A program made the position numbers and the translations under genes. From Quadrisphaera granulorum (lineage in GTDB: Bacteria; Actinomycetota; Actinomycetes; Actinomycetales; Quadrisphaeraceae), in assembly GCF_003149145.1 (NCBI RefSeq), contig NZ_QGDQ01000002.1, positions 223,180 through 287,179 of the forward strand: DNA of 64,000 nt, given 5' to 3'. This document shows, in pieces, positions 63,461 to 64,000 of this stretch. Within the stretch, counting starts at the first letter, position 1. Each line of letters starts with the position of its first letter. Below the pieces are notes generated by a model that saw nothing but the letters and a program-made list of their open reading frames with translations, was not told the origin of the DNA and searched no databases.

Positions 63461-63469
63461 TTATCCACA
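63461..63469 (+). other. Perfect DnaA-box sequence TTATCCACA
   Basis: A single consensus DnaA 9-mer lies 60 bases before the last gene. No cluster of boxes and no dnaA/dnaN are near, so it is not an origin. It may be incidental, or a DnaA titration or control site. Confidence 0.3.
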
Positions 63470-63521
63470 GGCGCTGGGGCTTGGCCGGCGAGTAGGGACC
63501 CTGCCGGGCCACGCTCCACGC

Positions 63522-64000
63522 GTGGTCGTGCGTACTCCTCTCCTCGGTGACGTCCTCCCGCCGTTCACGCGGTCTGGGCTAGCTGACGTCGGGTTGACGC
63601 GCCATCAGCTAGCGGCGCTGCTCGCTAGCGGGGCGGTCGTGCAACCCCTCTGGGGCGTCTATCTCGACTCCCGCCTCCTCGGTGATCCGCTGGCCGTCGC
63701 CCAGGCGTCGGCGCTCGTGCTCCCACCGCACGTCGTCAGGTGCCGTGCCACCGCCGCGATGATCCACGGGGTCGACCCGCGCGGCCCGGCACTGGACACC
63801 TCCCCGGTGCCGCTGCAGGGGCTGGTGCCGGCCAGCAACCGCACCCCGAAGTGGCGCGGCGCGTCGATCTTCGAGGCGCCGCTGGATCCGCACGACGTGA
63901 TGGAACTCGGTGGGGTGCTGGTCACCACCCCGGAGCGCACCGCGCTGGACTGTGCTCGGTACTTGTCGCCGCCGATGGCGCTGGCGGTGCTGGACCGGAT
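63522..64000 (+). CDS. AbiEi/DUF559-like protein, N-terminal part (cut by window edge)
   Basis: The frame from GTG 63522 (or GTG 63528) is open to the window end, giving about 159 residues. GLADVGLTRHQLAALLASGA, then VVQPLWGVYLDS, is the winged-helix start of AbiEi-antitoxin-like proteins. LVLPPHVVRCRATAAMIHGV and DPRGPALDTSPVPLQGL follow, then GVLVTTPERTALDCARYLSP. In actinobacteria this domain often precedes a DUF559/VSR-type nuclease domain, which would lie beyond 64000. Role in defence or toxin-antitoxin is possible but unproven. The cognate AbiEii toxin is not visible. Confidence 0.7.
   Translation, partial: MVVRTPLLGDVLPPFTRSGLADVGLTRHQLAALLASGAVVQPLWGVYLDSRLLGDPLAVAQASALVLPPHVVRCRATAAMIHGVDPRGPALDTSPVPLQGLVPASNRTPKWRGASIFEAPLDPHDVMELGGVLVTTPERTALDCARYLSPPMALAVLDR

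Noticed and set aside
63461..63469. Replication origin suggested by a DnaA box
   Set aside because: Only one box and no dnaA, dnaN, gyrase or AT-rich unwinding region in the window.

Overview
The window is very GC-rich DNA with dense genes, many GTG starts, ATGA/GTGA gene overlaps, an HspR-type heat-shock circuit and actinobacterial families (DUF4235, DUF3151, DUF4262, SigE-type sigma factor). It comes from a high-GC actinobacterium, perhaps near Kineosporiaceae, but no rRNA or other decisive taxonomic marker is present. It reads as chromosomal. I see no insertion sequence, prophage, integrase or CRISPR array. Layout. 1-5.5 kb: the start of a response regulator, a small membrane protein, a LysE-type exporter, a XRE-cupin regulator divergent from azlCD with two matching palindromes, a stand-alone LigD-type polymerase and a conserved envelope-like protein. 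5.5-9.7 kb: tRNA-Gly(CCC), a conserved 472-aa protein of unknown role, dCTP deaminase, an unknown 335-aa protein and a VapBC toxin-antitoxin pair. 9.7-13.7 kb: two small membrane proteins, then a TPP riboswitch in front of a YkoE-YkoD-YkoC type ECF importer for a thiamine precursor. 13.8-18.8 kb: a GNAT acetyltransferase and the dnaK-grpE-dnaJ-hspR operon, preceded by two HAIR-like operators. 18.8-25.8 kb: two DUF4262 genes with similar LexA-like boxes, a YefM-YoeB pair, an aldo/keto reductase, a coiled-coil gene that looks frameshifted, a helicase-associated protein and a PEP-mutase-family enzyme. 25.8-34.5 kb: a membrane diguanylate cyclase, 6-phosphogluconate dehydrogenase, a DUF2786 protein, manganese catalase, and clpB behind a third HAIR element. 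34.5-44.6 kb: a lipoprotein, DUF4190 protein, alpha/beta hydrolase, exonuclease III, drug-efflux MFS, pyrE, DedA, HAD phosphatase, TrmH-type methylase, class II aldolase and two STAS proteins. 44.6-63.4 kb: DUF3151, a FAD oxidoreductase, a lipid-kinase-family protein, then a dispersed purine cluster (purA, purD, purC, purS, purQ, purL). Among the purine genes lie an aminotransferase, two adjoining single-pass membrane proteins translationally coupled to purC, a flavin disulfide reductase-like enzyme, a metallo-hydrolase, a membrane protein coupled to a sigma factor, and a nucleobase permease. The window ends inside an AbiEi-like gene. How the genes work together. HspR (18286-18756) probably represses its own operon and clpB through the HAIR sites. 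The TPP riboswitch probably turns on uptake of a thiamine precursor when TPP is low. The purine genes supply most of IMP and AMP synthesis, and the NCS2 permease could salvage bases. At least eight genes show a TANNNT hexamer 6-8 nt before the start codon, as expected for leaderless mRNAs. Least explained are the coupled membrane proteins at 51528-53398, the DUF4262 genes with their shared promoter motif, the palindromic repeat family with core CGTGATCATGGGC, and the sigma factor preceded rather than followed by its possible membrane regulator.
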